This document shows, piece after piece, positions 8,080-14,986 of a stretch of DNA of 20,452 nt (within the stretch, counting starts at the first letter, position 1; every line of letters begins with the position of its first letter). The stretch lies in NCBI GenBank assembly GCA_934317205.1, contig CAKREL010000042.1, positions 1 through 20,452 on the forward strand, given 5' to 3'. The translations under genes and the position numbers were made by a program. Source of the stretch: an uncultured Eubacterium sp. (GTDB lineage: Bacteria; Bacillota; Clostridia; Lachnospirales; Lachnospiraceae). The notes beneath the pieces are model-generated. The model was given only the letters and a program-made list of their open reading frames with translations, was not told the DNA's origin and made no database searches.

Positions 8080-9258
8080 TCAGACATAACTCTGCTCTAC
8101 TTTGATTACACAGCGATAGCGCGGATTCCATTCTGTCACACGTTTTTGCAGATAGGATGTTATCTCACTGTCGCTGATTTTAAATCCAGCCGGTTTTACA
8201 CAGTCAAAAATTACATTGCTGGACTCATTTCCCGGAACCAGACGAACTTCGTGAATGGAAAGTCTCTCATCAAACTCTTTGGCCGCCTGACTGACAAAAG
8301 CTCGGATTTTTGCCACTTCCTCACTTTCCTCCACAATCGGGTCGTAGTGGATGGTCAGGATCATATGCTCCTGTTCCTGAAAATTACGCTCAATCTCATC
8401 CATGACTTCATGCGCCTCAATAACCGGTGTCTCTGCCGGAAATTCCACATGCACCGTGGCAAACAAATTGCCCGGACCATAATCATGGATCATCAGATCA
8501 TGCACACCTATTACGCCCGGATAAGACTGGATTTTCTCCGTAATATGATTGACAAATTCTGCTGCCGGAACTTTTCCAAGCAGAGGACTTAACGTTTCTT
8601 TGATCAACCCAATACCGCTATACAAAATAAATACTGCCACACCGATACCGGCGATACCATCAATAATATTCCATCCTGTTACTTTACATAAAATGGTTGC
8701 AACTACAACTGCTGACGTGGAAATCACATCATTTCTGCTGTCTGCCGCTGTTGCGATCAACGTATCAGATTCAATTTTCATACCAATTTTCTTGTTAAAA
8801 ATACTCATCCACAATTTTACACAAATAGAAATAAGTAATACAATAATCATCAGTAGATTACAATCCACCTCAGATGGATGAATGACTTTTAAAATACTTT
8901 CTTTTGCCAGAGACAATCCGATGGCTACGATAATGACACAGACCACAAGTCCCGCCAGATACTCATAACGAGCATGTCCGAACGGATGCTCCTCATCTGC
9001 TTTTTTTGAGCCTAATTTAAATCCAAGCAGACTGACAATGTTACTTGACGCATCACTTAAGTTGTTCACCGCATCTGCTGCAATCGCAATAGAACCAAAT
9101 ATCGTTCCTATCAGATATTTTCCAACAAACAGCAATACGTTGCACAAAATCCCAACGATTCCCGCCAGATTCCCATAAGCCAGGCGGACTTTTACATCCT
9201 TCGTATCTTTACTATTTTTTACAAATAGCTTTATCAATAGCTCTGTCATATTTCTCAC
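8080..9258 (-). CDS. Cation diffusion facilitator (CDF) family metal transporter
   Basis: Encodes 392 residues. An N-terminal domain of about six membrane segments (30-225) is followed by a cytoplasmic dimerisation domain and a further C-terminal extension of about 80 residues. Family motifs are AADAVNNLSDASSN (60-73), HPFGHARYEYLAGL (91-104) and TAADSRNDVISTSA (170-183). The likely transport-site residues are Asp62 and Asn66 in segment 2 and Asp173 and Asp177 in segment 5. The second pair is DxxxD rather than the HxxxD of zinc CDFs, which points to manganese or iron rather than zinc (inference). The ribosome-binding site is weak (GAGAGTGAG), and a second Met at codon 4 could also start. It is convergent with the MerR gene, with no hairpin in the gap. 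Confidence 0.9.
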   Translation of the reverse strand: MRNMTELLIKLFVKNSKDTKDVKVRLAYGNLAGIVGILCNVLLFVGKYLIGTIFGSIAIAADAVNNLSDASSNIVSLLGFKLGSKKADEEHPFGHARYEYLAGLVVCVIIVAIGLSLAKESILKVIHPSEVDCNLLMIIVLLISICVKLWMSIFNKKIGMKIESDTLIATAADSRNDVISTSAVVVATILCKVTGWNIIDGIAGIGVAVFILYSGIGLIKETLSPLLGKVPAAEFVNHITEKIQSYPGVIGVHDLMIHDYGPGNLFATVHVEFPAETPVIEAHEVMDEIERNFQEQEHMILTIHYDPIVEESEEVAKIRAFVSQAAKEFDERLSIHEVRLVPGNESSNVIFDCVKPAGFKISDSEITSYLQKRVTEWNPRYRCVIKVEQSYV

Positions 9259-9344
9259 TCTCTTTCTTTACAAAACAAACTACTCACCTTTTTTACATTT
9301 CTTACAAAAGATACACGGTTCTAACTCCCCATATACTAAGAAAA

Positions 9345-9368
9345 GCATCTCAGATTATTCTGAGATGC
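9345..9368 (-). terminator. Distal terminator after tRNA-Lys
   Basis: Perfect hairpin with 10-bp arms GCATCTCAGA and TCTGAGATGC around a 4-nt loop. On the minus strand it is followed by TTTTCTTAG. It is a backup for the terminator at 9407-9428. Confidence 0.7.
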
Positions 9369-9406
9369 CTTATACGGAGACCGAATCCCTGTCATCCTAT
9401 TCAAAA

Positions 9407-9428
9407 AGGTCATCCATATGGATGACCT
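9407..9428 (-). terminator. Terminator of tRNA-Lys
   Basis: A 22-nt perfect palindrome with AGGTCATCC arms around ATAT, followed on the minus strand by TTTTT. It lies 8 nt past the tRNA 3' end. Confidence 0.8.
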
Positions 9429-9435
9429 CATGTAA

Positions 9436-9508
9436 TGCGCCTTCAGGGATTCGAACCCTGGACAAATAGATTAAGAGTCTACTGCTCTACCAGCTGAGCT
9501 AAAGGCGC
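9436..9508 (-). tRNA. tRNA-Lys (anticodon CTT)
   Basis: The minus strand folds into a complete 73-nt cloverleaf. The acceptor stem is GCGCCTT with AAGGCGC and the discriminator base is A. The D-arm contains AGCTCAGCTGGTAGAGC. The anticodon loop is CTCTTAA, giving anticodon CTT for lysine AAG codons. The T-arm is CAGGG-TTCGAAT-CCCTG. No 3' CCA is encoded. No integrase or att-like duplication adjoins it. Confidence 0.96.
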
Positions 9509-9530
9509 ATACGTCTTTAACGCAAGTGCT

Positions 9531-9559
9531 ATTATAACGGATATAAAACTAAAATGCAA
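9531..9559 (-). promoter_or_regulatory. Promoter of tRNA-Lys
   Basis: Minus-strand TTGCAT (9559-9554) and TATAAT (9536-9531) with a 17-bp spacer. The predicted start, near 9524, is about 15 nt before the mature tRNA end. Confidence 0.75.
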
Positions 9560-9637
9560 GCTTTTTTATACAAAAACTATAATATTTATTTCATTTATGG
9601 TACGATACAGATAATAACCCCACAACAGGAGGTCTTT

Positions 9638-10303
9638 ATGGAAACCAAAAAACGCACCCTCATCTCCTGCTCCATGCTTGCAGATGAGATTAATCATATT
9701 TTAAAACAGACAGGGATTGATCTCCCAATCATCTGGATAGAACGGGGACTTCACAATACACCGAAAAAACTGAACCAGCTTCTCCAGCATTACATTGATA
9801 CACTGCAGGATCAGGATGAAATACTGCTGACCTTCGGACTCTGCGGAAATGGAACCGCAGGTCTTGTCAGTGACCACCCCCTGCTGCGTATCCCCCGTTT
9901 TGACGACTGTATCAACCAACTGCTCTGCAGACAACCGCGAACCAGTCGTAAGCAGACCGAAACAGATTCCATTTATCTGACCCGCGGATGGACACTGGAC
10001 AAAGAAGCCATCCTGCAGCAATATGAATTGTTATCCAAACAGTACGATCCTGAAATGCGTGATCTGATTTTTCAGACTATGTACGCAGGATATCACACAC
10101 TGACAATCATAGACACCGGATGCTATGACATAAATCCAGTAGCACAATATGCAGAGAAAGTTTCCGGTTATCTTGGATTTAACTGCAAAACCGTTCCTGG
10201 AAATATCCTGACACTGAAGCATCTGATCTGCGACGTAGAAGATTCCAATATTCTGACGCTTGCTCCTGGAGAGCCTGTCACCGCATCCCTTTTTGAGCTT
10301 TGA
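9638..10303 (+). CDS. DUF1638 domain-containing protein
   Basis: Encodes 221 residues from the ATG at 9638, which has AGGAGG 5 bp upstream. An upstream in-frame ATG at 9554 has no ribosome-binding site and lies in the tRNA promoter. The protein is soluble and resembles DUF1638: LTFGLCGNGTAGLV near 61-74, RIPRFDDCINQLL near 81-93, and YLTRGW near 111-116, with further conserved Cys/Asp positions (DTGCYDINP near 157-165). Biochemical function is not established. In other organisms the family is often found near corrinoid or methyl-transfer genes (from memory), but none is adjacent here. It stands alone between the tRNA and pta. Confidence 0.75.
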   Translation: METKKRTLISCSMLADEINHILKQTGIDLPIIWIERGLHNTPKKLNQLLQHYIDTLQDQDEILLTFGLCGNGTAGLVSDHPLLRIPRFDDCINQLLCRQPRTSRKQTETDSIYLTRGWTLDKEAILQQYELLSKQYDPEMRDLIFQTMYAGYHTLTIIDTGCYDINPVAQYAEKVSGYLGFNCKTVPGNILTLKHLICDVEDSNILTLAPGEPVTASLFEL

Positions 10304-10400
10304 TACTTTTGCAAAATAAGGATTTGTGCGTTAAAAAGCGAACATTACGAAACTTCTCCCGCAATATTCGTTTTTTTCTACAAAACAATCAGCATTTTCC

Positions 10401-10428
10401 TTGCAATTTAAGGCAAAACGTTTACAAT
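10401..10428 (+). promoter_or_regulatory. Promoter of pta
   Basis: TTGCAA (10401-10406) and TACAAT (10423-10428) are separated by 16 bp, about 45 bp before the pta ATG, in a gap otherwise free of genes. Confidence 0.5.
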
Positions 10429-10474
10429 AGAAATGACGAGTATATTAAATTATTAATGGAGGTAAACAAAACCA

Positions 10475-11449
10475 ATGTTCAACAAATTAATACAGAAATT
10501 AAAAGAGAATCCTCGTACAATCGTTTTTACTGAGGGAACTGACGCACGTATTCTGGAAGCTTCTTCCCGTCTGCTTGCAGGTACATTCTTAAAACCAATC
10601 TTAGTTGGTAATGAAGAAAAAGTCAGAGCTGCTGCTGAAGAAGCAGGCTACAATATCAACGGTGCAGAGATCATCGATCCGAAAAAATATGACCGCATGG
10701 ATGAGATGGTTGCACAGATGGTTGAACTTCGTAAAGGTAAAATGACAGAGGAGCAGTGCCGCGAAGCATTATCTCATGGTAACTACTTCGGTACAATGCT
10801 TGTAAAAATGGGCGTTGCTGACTGCTTACTTGGTGGTGCTACTTATTCTACAGCTGATACCGTTCGTCCGGCTCTTCAGCTTATCAAAACAAAACCAGGC
10901 AACAAAATCGTATCATCCTGCTTCATCCTTGTTCGTCCGGCTGCTACAGGTGACAACGAAGTACTGGCAATGGGTGACTGCGCAATCAATATTAAACCGA
11001 CTGAGGATGATCTGGTAGAGATCGCTCTTGAGACAGCTGATTGTGCTAAGATTTTCGGTATTGATCCGAAAGTTGCATTCTTAAGCTACTCAACACTTGG
11101 ATCCGGTAAAGGTGAAGATGTTGACAAAATGCGTAACGCTTGTGCAAAAGCAAAAGCTGCTAACCCGGATCTGGCTATCGATGGCGAGCTTCAGTTTGAT
11201 GCTGCTGTATCTCCGCGTGTTGCACAGACAAAATGCCCGGATTCAAAAGTTGCAGGACATGCAAACACATTTATCTTCCCTGACATCAACGCTGGTAACA
11301 TCGGTTACAAAATTGCTCAGCGTCTTGGTGGATTCGATGCTTACGGCCCAATCCTTCTTGGTCTGAATGCACCGATCAACGATCTGTCCAGAGGATGCAA
11401 CGCACTGGAAGTATACTCCATGGCTATCATCACTGCAGCATTAAGCTAA
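10475..11449 (+). CDS. pta: Phosphate acetyltransferase
   Basis: Encodes 324 residues, the length of the short Pta form that has only the catalytic PTA_PTB domain. It interconverts acetyl-CoA plus phosphate with acetyl phosphate plus CoA, and with acetate kinase yields ATP during fermentation. Signatures include the N-terminal RTIVFTEGTDARILEASSRL, the GGATYSTADTVRPALQLI segment (about 121-138), SYSTLGSGKGEDVDKM (about 208-223), DGELQFDAAVSPRVA (about 239-253) and FPDINAGNIGYKIAQRLGG (about 273-291). A strong GGAGG lies 9 bp before the ATG. Its codon choice looks optimised, as expected for a highly expressed enzyme. The usual partner ackA is not next to it; a hairpin terminator follows directly. 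Confidence 0.97.
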   Translation: MFNKLIQKLKENPRTIVFTEGTDARILEASSRLLAGTFLKPILVGNEEKVRAAAEEAGYNINGAEIIDPKKYDRMDEMVAQMVELRKGKMTEEQCREALSHGNYFGTMLVKMGVADCLLGGATYSTADTVRPALQLIKTKPGNKIVSSCFILVRPAATGDNEVLAMGDCAINIKPTEDDLVEIALETADCAKIFGIDPKVAFLSYSTLGSGKGEDVDKMRNACAKAKAANPDLAIDGELQFDAAVSPRVAQTKCPDSKVAGHANTFIFPDINAGNIGYKIAQRLGGFDAYGPILLGLNAPINDLSRGCNALEVYSMAIITAALS

Positions 11450-11471
11450 TTTTTTTAAATAAGTTTATGAA

Positions 11472-11538
11472 AAAGAAAAACAGGATTTTACCTTTGCGGC
11501 TAACAATCGCTCGCCAAGGAAAAATCCTGTTTTTCTTT
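11472..11538 (+). terminator. Strong hairpin terminator of pta, probably bidirectional
   Basis: Outer arms of 18 bp, AAAGAAAAACAGGATTTT (11472-11489) and AAAATCCTGTTTTTCTTT (11521-11538), pair perfectly. An inner CCTTTGCGG/TCGCCAAGG stem extends the structure. Because of the A/T-rich arm ends it can serve both pta and the convergent DUF3783 gene. Confidence 0.85.
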
Positions 11539-11579
11539 CATTTACACATTGGTTAAAATTTTCAGCCACCAAGCAAGAT

Positions 11580-11954
11580 TTAAAAACGCTTTCGGTCCCG
11601 TTGGGCCATCTCATACATCATCTTCTCACGTTGTGCTTCAAAATATACGTGCAGAACGTCCCAGGAGGCGTTTGTAGCCGTCATAACCATTTTATAGTCT
11701 ATTCTTACGTTGCGGTTGCGAAAATCCATTAGAAGCCGATCTAGCTGTTTCTCCGTGAAGTCACACATCACGATCATGCTTCCTTTCGGATACGCACCAC
11801 CGAAATATCCTTCATCCTCTGTTTCCCTGAAAAGATCCCTTAACGTCATATGAAACTTCGTTTTTGGAACAGACACTGCCTGTATTTTCATCGGTGTCAG
11901 AATCTGACGGATCTCACTTTCGTTTTCACATTGAAATAATAATACTTTTGCCAT
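11580..11954 (-). CDS. DUF3783 domain-containing protein
   Basis: Encodes 124 residues, small and soluble. It matches DUF3783, which is common in Clostridia: IVMCDFTEKQLDRLLMDFRN (about 61-80), followed by the YKMVMTATNASW segment (about 87-98). The C-terminus is strongly basic and helical (EKMMYEMAQRDRKRF). Function is unknown. Its ATG is 3 bp past the stop of the CbiT/CobL-like gene, so the two are surely co-transcribed and probably functionally linked. Confidence 0.8.
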   Translation of the reverse strand: MAKVLLFQCENESEIRQILTPMKIQAVSVPKTKFHMTLRDLFRETEDEGYFGGAYPKGSMIVMCDFTEKQLDRLLMDFRNRNVRIDYKMVMTATNASWDVLHVYFEAQREKMMYEMAQRDRKRF

Positions 11955-11957
11955 TGT

Positions 11958-12863
11958 CTAGCAATCTGCCTTTCCTGTAATGATCCATGGTGCCGGTTGC
12001 TGTTCAAAGGAATTTTTGCTGTTCAGTCTGGATACGGATACCTGGATAACTTCTGTATCTTTGATGCCATATTTTTCAAACATATCTGAAATAGATGCAG
12101 CTACGCCAAAATCAAGTGTATAGACCACGATGCTGATCTGCGGGTTTATCTGGGTCAGATACTCAATTTCCTGCTCCATACTCGCAGATGCTACCATAAA
12201 TACCAGTGACGGAACCGGGCATTCCTTCATGGTCTCTGCATCCACATGATCGATCACCTGAATGTTGTGCAGACCGAAATGGTCGATATTCTCCTCCATA
12301 GTCGCACGATCGTCTTTATTATACTCTACAGCGATCACAGTGCCCTCTGTAGCAATGAGTGCAGCCTCTACGGCAATACTTTCCCCACTGATGATGCAAA
12401 TGTCGTCCTGACGTCCTACATGCATCTTATTTAAGATGACTGAACGGATTTCGCTTCCTACATAATGAATGGAACCACGTTTAAAATTATGGTTATCCAT
12501 ACCAATTTTATACGTATTGCGTGCATGCTCGTTAACAATCAGCATACCTGCGGATGCATTGATACCACGATTGATCATATTACATACTTTATCATGTTTG
12601 ATCTCACCTGCAGGCTCTGACCCCTCATTATACCATACATCACAATCTCCAAGTCCCGCATTCCACATCCGGTAAAAAATATCGTCAATTCCTGCTTCTG
12701 TAAATACGAGCACAGCTTTGTGCGATTCTACCGTCGGAATCAGGTTTTTATTTTTTCGGGTGATATCGAGCATCTTTACTTTTTCCAGATCAATGGCTGT
12801 GTTTTTTGCAAAATACTGCAGCCAGGATAAAATGCTCTCATTGGTAAAAATCTGCTGTTCCAT
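11958..12863 (-). CDS. CbiT/CobL-like (precorrin-6Y methylase-like) protein, degenerate cofactor motif
   Basis: Encodes 301 residues. The C-terminal half aligns by eye with the CbiT domain of precorrin-6Y C5,15-methyltransferases: GSEIRSVILNKMHV (136-149), then a beta strand and helix ISGESIAVEAA (158-168) where true enzymes have DIGAGSGSVSIEAA. AVE (178-180) at the acidic end of the next strand, ENIDHFG (191-197), and a final strand EVIQVSVSRL (271-280) also fit. The N-terminal half is a much-altered CbiE-like region. The glycine-rich SAM loop is largely lost, so methyltransferase activity is doubtful. No other cobalamin gene is nearby. It has a good promoter, a GGGAGG ribosome-binding site and a structured leader. 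A general Rossmann-type methyltransferase remains possible. Confidence 0.55.
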   Translation of the reverse strand: MEQQIFTNESILSWLQYFAKNTAIDLEKVKMLDITRKNKNLIPTVESHKAVLVFTEAGIDDIFYRMWNAGLGDCDVWYNEGSEPAGEIKHDKVCNMINRGINASAGMLIVNEHARNTYKIGMDNHNFKRGSIHYVGSEIRSVILNKMHVGRQDDICIISGESIAVEAALIATEGTVIAVEYNKDDRATMEENIDHFGLHNIQVIDHVDAETMKECPVPSLVFMVASASMEQEIEYLTQINPQISIVVYTLDFGVAASISDMFEKYGIKDTEVIQVSVSRLNSKNSFEQQPAPWIITGKADC

Positions 12864-12870
12864 AAAAAAA

Positions 12871-12931
12871 TACCTCCCATATATTCATATGTACTGCCAC
12901 AATCTTTATGAAAAGGCTTCTGGGAGTACAT
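12871..12931 (-). promoter_or_regulatory. Candidate cis-regulatory RNA in the CbiT-like leader
   Basis: On the minus strand, ATGTACT (12931-12925) can pair perfectly with AGTACAT (12895-12889), with GCC/GGC inside. The overlapping segment CTCCCA (12926-12921) can instead pair with TGGGAG (12879-12874), which contains the ribosome-binding site. The two pairings compete, or together make a pseudoknot, so the ribosome site could be masked or freed. No known riboswitch class was recognised. Confidence 0.4.
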
Positions 12932-12970
12932 TAATAATTAAAAAATGCTATCAGTATCTGAATATTTTTA

Positions 12971-12999
12971 ATTTTACCATTATCAAAAACACACGTCAA
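12971..12999 (-). promoter_or_regulatory. Promoter of the CbiT-like/DUF3783 operon
   Basis: Minus-strand TTGACG (12999-12994) and TAAAAT (12976-12971) with a 17-bp spacer, giving a leader of about 100 nt that holds the competing pairings described for 12871-12931. Confidence 0.65.
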
Positions 13000-13270
13000 T
13001 GCAGCCGTTTTGGTCTGATTATAATTTGTTAAGAGATACTTTCTTTTTTCTTCATATTTCAGCCACAAAAAAAACACAATTTACCAGTAATATAACAGTA
13101 TCAAATAAATCAAGTGAAAGACATAACAAACATTTGAAATTTGATGAAAAGCCAATAACCTAACATAAAAAGCTTCTGAGGGTAGTCAGTTAACCAGCAT
13201 TGGCACATTCAGAGGCGACCAAAAACTATTTCCTTTATATAGATATATTTTTCATAACTCACTCTCCCCT
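13000..13270. other. Intergenic stretch without a gene; one weak structure
   Basis: AT-rich, with no coding frame that I can support. On the minus strand, arms CCTCTGAA (about 13206-13213) and CTCAGAAG (about 13172-13179) can pair around a 26-nt loop and are followed by CTTTTTATG, a terminator-like pattern. Upstream of it, on the minus strand, GGGGAGAGTGAGTT precedes an ATG opening a six-codon frame (MKNISI). I could not assign this to any known RNA. Confidence 0.3.
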
Positions 13271-13301
13271 AAAAACCGGATTCAAAATGAACCCGGTTTT
13301 T
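13271..13301. terminator. Bidirectional hairpin terminator
   Basis: AAAAACCGGATTC (13271-13283) pairs with GAACCCGGTTTTT (13289-13301), with one mismatch and a 5-nt loop. A and T tracts on both sides suit either strand. Confidence 0.6.
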
Positions 13302-13342
13302 ATACATTAACAAAATGCATATTTATTCACTAAATGTATAAA

Positions 13343-13410
13343 AAAAGCCATCAGATTTTCTATATAATAAGTATTTCTTATTATAAAAAATTCGGATGGC
13401 TTTTTTATTA
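13343..13410 (-). terminator. Terminator of the 77-codon gene
   Basis: A long imperfect hairpin. GCCATC and GGATGGC close the stem, AATAAG and CTTATT lie next to a small apical loop, and the two ends are A-rich and T-rich. On the minus strand it ends in GGCTTTTTTTATAC, about 25 bp past the stop of the small gene. Confidence 0.65.
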
Positions 13411-13432
13411 TATGCTTTGCACTCCCACAATC

Positions 13433-13666
13433 TTATATAGTAGTATGTTCGTATTTTTCAACATTATTTTTTATCTGGGCAATGATCTGATGTACTTCCT
13501 GTTCTTCATTTTTGAATTTACTACTGAACATAAATACTTTTCGCGGGCTGTTTTTCTTACATAACCAGTAATCTCTGCCTGCCAGAACAGATTTTTCTGT
13601 CGTTACTTCAACAAAATATCCCTGTTGATAATGATATCTTGCAATTATTTCAATCCCTTTTTCCAT
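13433..13666 (-). CDS. Small protein of unknown function beside the replication module
   Basis: Encodes 77 residues; I do not recognise a family. The first 50 residues look beta-rich with aromatic and basic positions (ARYHYQQGYFVEV, YWLCKK, KVFMFSSKF). The last 25 are a charged amphipathic helix (NEEQEVHQIIAQIKNNVEK). There is no signal peptide or membrane segment, and one Cys. AAGGATGAG precedes the ATG and a hairpin terminator follows, which supports a real gene. A possible promoter lies upstream (TTGATA at 13720-13715, TATAAA at 13695-13690, long 19-bp spacer), overlapped by TGTTGATAA 9-mers. It is divergent from the iteron array and may be an accessory of the replication module (inference). 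Confidence 0.6.
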   Translation of the reverse strand: MEKGIEIIARYHYQQGYFVEVTTEKSVLAGRDYWLCKKNSPRKVFMFSSKFKNEEQEVHQIIAQIKNNVEKYEHTTI

Positions 13667-13867
13667 AATCTCATCCTTTTGTTGATAATTTTATAAATAA
13701 ATTGTTGTGACAGTTATCAACAACAACATGTACCAGTATAACAGAAAAATATTTTAAGTTAAGTATTGAAGTTTTTTTTCTTGTTGTTCTAAAAAAAATA
13801 AAAAAAATTGGTGTCTGTTTGAAAAATTTGTAGATGGATAATCTTGTTACGACACCGTTGTTGATAA
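13623..13867. promoter_or_regulatory. Cluster of DnaA-box-like 9-mers TGTTGATAA / TTATCAACA
   Basis: Identical 9-mers occur at 13623-13631, 13680-13688, 13714-13722 (opposite orientation) and 13859-13867; a fifth is at 14858-14866 at the inner edge of the left iteron array. TTATCAACA differs at one position from the DnaA consensus TTATCCACA. A further near-match, ATATCCACA, lies at 13920-13928. Some copies also overlap the small-gene promoter, so they could instead be repressor sites. Confidence 0.45.
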
Positions 13868-13975
13868 TATTCTATTCTTTTTATTTATTTGTAAACAACT
13901 ATCTTATATTCTTTATATTATATCCACAAAAAATGTCGAAAAACCTTGATTTTACGGGGTTTTTGAAAATAAAGT
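13667..13975. other. AT-rich region, candidate DNA unwinding segment
   Basis: About 300 bp without a coding frame and very AT-rich, including A/T runs around 13770-13810 and 13870-13920. It lies between the DnaA-box-like 9-mers and the first iteron. GGTGTC (13811-13816) and GACACC (13851-13856) form a spaced inverted repeat. AAAAACC/GGTTTTT (13939-13945, 13958-13964) form a short hairpin. AT-rich DNA beside iterons and DnaA boxes is the usual layout of an iteron-plasmid origin; the role here is inference. Confidence 0.4.
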
Positions 13976-14858
13976 ACGGACATTTACAGGCTAATTAACG
14001 GTAACAGGTGGGAAAAGATGCGAATATACGTGGGGGAAGAAACGGACAAATGTGGGATAGCCGGAAAATTGAAGAAAAAGCAGGCTATAGGCGAACAAAA
14101 AGGCATTTTTAGGCAAAGAAAAAGGCATATATAGGTCCTATATCTGTCCGTTAAATAAAAAATAAGGGCTGATTTTATGGCATTTTAAGTAAATAACGGA
14201 CATTTATGGGATATTTTTTGTGAACTTACGGCATAAATGAGGATAAATGAATTGTATAACAATTTAAATCAGGAAAGAAACGGACAATTCTGGGATAGTA
14301 AAAATGAAACTAACGGACGTTTTTAGGATGAAAATTTGTGAACTAACGGACAAAAGTAGGAAGAAATGGCAGTTTTTTTCGAAAGAAACGGACAAATATT
14401 GGATAAATGCTAGAAAGAAACGGCATAAATGAGGCAAACAGATGTTTTAACGGACATTTATAGGATAAATTGAAAATATGAAAATCTATATATTGTGCCG
14501 TAAGTTTGATAAAAACACTTTTATAACGGACAAATATGGGATGTGTTCGTTTTTATAGCGGACATTTATAGGAATATGTTCTTTTTAACGGACATTTATA
14601 GGAGCAATTTTTTGAAGTATAAGACATTTTTGGTATCGAACGAATGTTTTAACGGACAAATATGGGATATATAATTTTTTAACGGACATTTATAGGCTGA
14701 AAAAAATCAAGATATGTACAAATATGGGATCAAAATCGGCTATTTAGTGGACAAATGTAGGAGGCTATACAAGTTATAGCGGACATTTGTGGGAGAACTT
14801 TTTTAATTAACGGACATTTATAGGATAAAAATTTTGTTTATGACGGACATTTATAGGT
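13976..14858 (+). repeat. Left iteron array (about 25 direct copies)
   Basis: Direct repeats with core CGGACATTTATAGG, or the variant CGGACAAATATGGGAT, all read left to right towards rep. The first G of GGAC falls at 13978, 14044, 14198, 14282, 14315, 14348, 14390, 14452, 14528, 14560, 14590, 14654, 14684, 14749, 14781, 14812 and 14845. Degenerate in-phase copies lie at 14000, 14022, 14102, 14124, 14230, 14422, 14622 and 14716. In the inner half spacing is 30-33 bp, about three helical turns; in the outer part several are 22 bp apart, about two turns. Two inverted copies lie at 14136-14153 and 14486-14504. This matches binding arrays of Rep_3-type initiators. Confidence 0.92.
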
Positions 14859-14896
14859 GTTGATAACTTTTTGAAAAAAGTCTGACAGTTTTTTCA

Positions 14897-14925
14897 TTGA
14901 CAAATTGAGGATTTAAAGGCATAAT
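14897..14925 (+). promoter_or_regulatory. Promoter of rep, overlapped by iteron-like sites
   Basis: TTGACA (14897-14902) and CATAAT (14920-14925) with a 17-bp spacer. The text TGACAAATTGAGGAT around the -35 box and GGCATAATTAAGG around the -10 box both resemble degraded iterons. That would allow the initiator to repress its own gene, as in classical iteron plasmids. Just upstream, GAAAAAA and TTTTTTC (14873-14895) form an inverted repeat. Confidence 0.65.
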
Positions 14926-14959
14926 TAAGGAAATAAAAAAGAACGAAATAGTTTTCCTG

Positions 14960-14986
14960 TCTGATGCAGAAATGCAGCAGATTTTT
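14960..14986 (+). terminator. Terminator-like hairpin (possible attenuator) in the rep leader
   Basis: TCTGATGCA and TGCAGCAGA pair with one mismatch around a GAAA tetraloop and are followed by TTTTT. It lies about 30 nt after the predicted rep transcription start and 46 nt before the rep ATG. It could lower rep expression, alone or with an antisense RNA. The function is inference. Confidence 0.45.

Noticed and set aside
9436..9508. tRNA-Lys as an integration site for the replication module
   Set aside because: No integrase gene or duplicated tRNA 3' end was seen, and the module lies more than 4 kb away with housekeeping genes between.
9554..9637. Upstream in-frame start for the DUF1638 gene
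   Set aside because: The ATG at 9554 sits on the -35 box of the tRNA-Lys promoter and lacks a ribosome site, whereas the ATG at 9638 has AGGAGG.
13000..13270. Known riboswitch (cobalamin, SAM, TPP, lysine, ZTP and others)
   Set aside because: I looked for the conserved core words of these classes and found none.
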